The position numbers and the translations under genes are program-made. Below the pieces are notes generated by a model. That model was not told the origin of the DNA. It made no database searches and saw only the letters and a program-made list of their open reading frames with translations. Of a stretch of DNA of 64,000 nucleotides, positions 63,996 through 64,000 are shown one piece after another (position 1 is the first letter of the stretch; each line of letters begins with the position of its first letter). The DNA is from Psychroserpens burtonensis DSM 12212 (lineage in GTDB: Bacteria; Bacteroidota; Bacteroidia; Flavobacteriales; Flavobacteriaceae): assembly GCF_000425305.1 (NCBI RefSeq), contig NZ_AUDE01000010.1, positions 62,001 to 126,000 on the forward strand, read 5' to 3'.

Positions 63996-64000
63996 ACAAC

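Larger units (their letters stand above)
51395..64000. mobile_element. Integrative element of the large serine recombinase type; right end outside window
   Basis: The left edge is inferred from the interrupted DUF2400 gene and the recombinase gene stopping 20-25 bp away, as is normal beside attL of serine integrases. The missing 5' half of the DUF2400 gene is not found anywhere to the right, so the element probably extends beyond 64000 (at least 12.6 kb). Contents in order: recombinase, two tiny genes, acidic protein, HTH-HUH protein, LytTR/kinase pair, lipoproteins and repeat proteins. No conjugation (tra), phage structural or transposase gene is visible in this part. By eye the region is more AT-rich than the left 50 kb. 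It could be an ICE, IME or genomic island; the type cannot be decided here. Confidence 0.7.

Noticed and set aside
1-64000. tRNA, rRNA or CRISPR array
   Set aside because: No tRNA T-arm pattern in a cloverleaf context, no rRNA block and no regularly spaced short direct repeats were seen; the only tandem repeats are inside coding genes.

Overview
The window is chromosomal DNA from a member of the Bacteroidota, most likely a marine-type Flavobacteriaceae. The evidence is low GC, a type IX secretion (T9SS) sorting domain at the C-terminus of a secreted protein, Bacteroidota promoter boxes (TAnnTTTG, in places with an upstream TTTG/TTG), near absence of strong Shine-Dalgarno sequences, families typical of this group (DUF3667, DUF4834, YfhO, BatA-like, Y_Y_Y sensor kinases) and a probable capnine-type sulfonolipid locus. 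No tRNA, rRNA or CRISPR array was seen.

Layout. 1-10.2 kb: 3' part of a membrane-anchored coiled-coil protein, hutI, a large FG-GAP/T9SS secreted protein, fumC, a seven-repeat propeller protein, a 61-aa membrane protein, then a minus-strand group prfB (with its programmed +1 frameshift) - arsC-like - small secreted protein. 11-18.3 kb: zinc metalloprotease, threonine aldolase, formate/nitrite-type channel, ybaB, oligopeptidase B. 18.3-23 kb: cysteine-synthase-like enzyme, AONS-family acyltransferase and a convergent operon with a GNAT-type acyltransferase; together the best candidate for sulfonolipid (capnine/sulfobacin) synthesis. 23-29 kb: YfhO protein, a REP-like palindrome pair, glycosyltransferase and flippase. 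29-32 kb: two related secreted proteins with a decayed aspartyl/asparaginyl hydroxylase gene between them. 32-41.4 kb: DUF3667, uvrA, an ECF sigma factor with a 47-aa companion gene, nth (no Fe-S cysteines), bcp, a conserved unknown, an MBL-fold hydrolase and a small unknown. 41.4-46.7 kb: a tight six-gene minus-strand operon (BatA-like, pseudo-dihydroorotase, DUF4870, esterase, lipoprotein, and a GNAT gene broken by one in-frame TGA). 46.8-51.1 kb: GT2, M61 protease, GAF-histidine kinase.

51.1-64 kb is the accessory part. A large serine recombinase gene ends about 20 bp from a DUF2400 (TIGR02757) gene that retains only its C-terminal 86 codons, so an integrative element appears to have inserted into that gene. 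The missing 5' half is not in the window, so the element should run past the right edge (at least 12.6 kb). Next to the recombinase are two overlapping tiny genes, an acidic 82-aa protein and a compact HTH plus HUH-motif (Rep-like) protein. The rest is a LytTR response regulator overlapping a propeller/Y_Y_Y histidine kinase, followed by a run of lipoproteins and secreted repeat proteins. Direct repeats with a 21-bp period, the geometry of LytTR binding sites, lie ahead of the regulator gene, and a weaker pair lies ahead of the lipoprotein run. This suggests a self-contained signal-responsive envelope module carried by the element.

Functions are assigned by reading motifs and family resemblance; no database search was run. 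Several long open frames begin at TTG codons that are promoter boxes or sit in front of a better ATG; those starts were moved.
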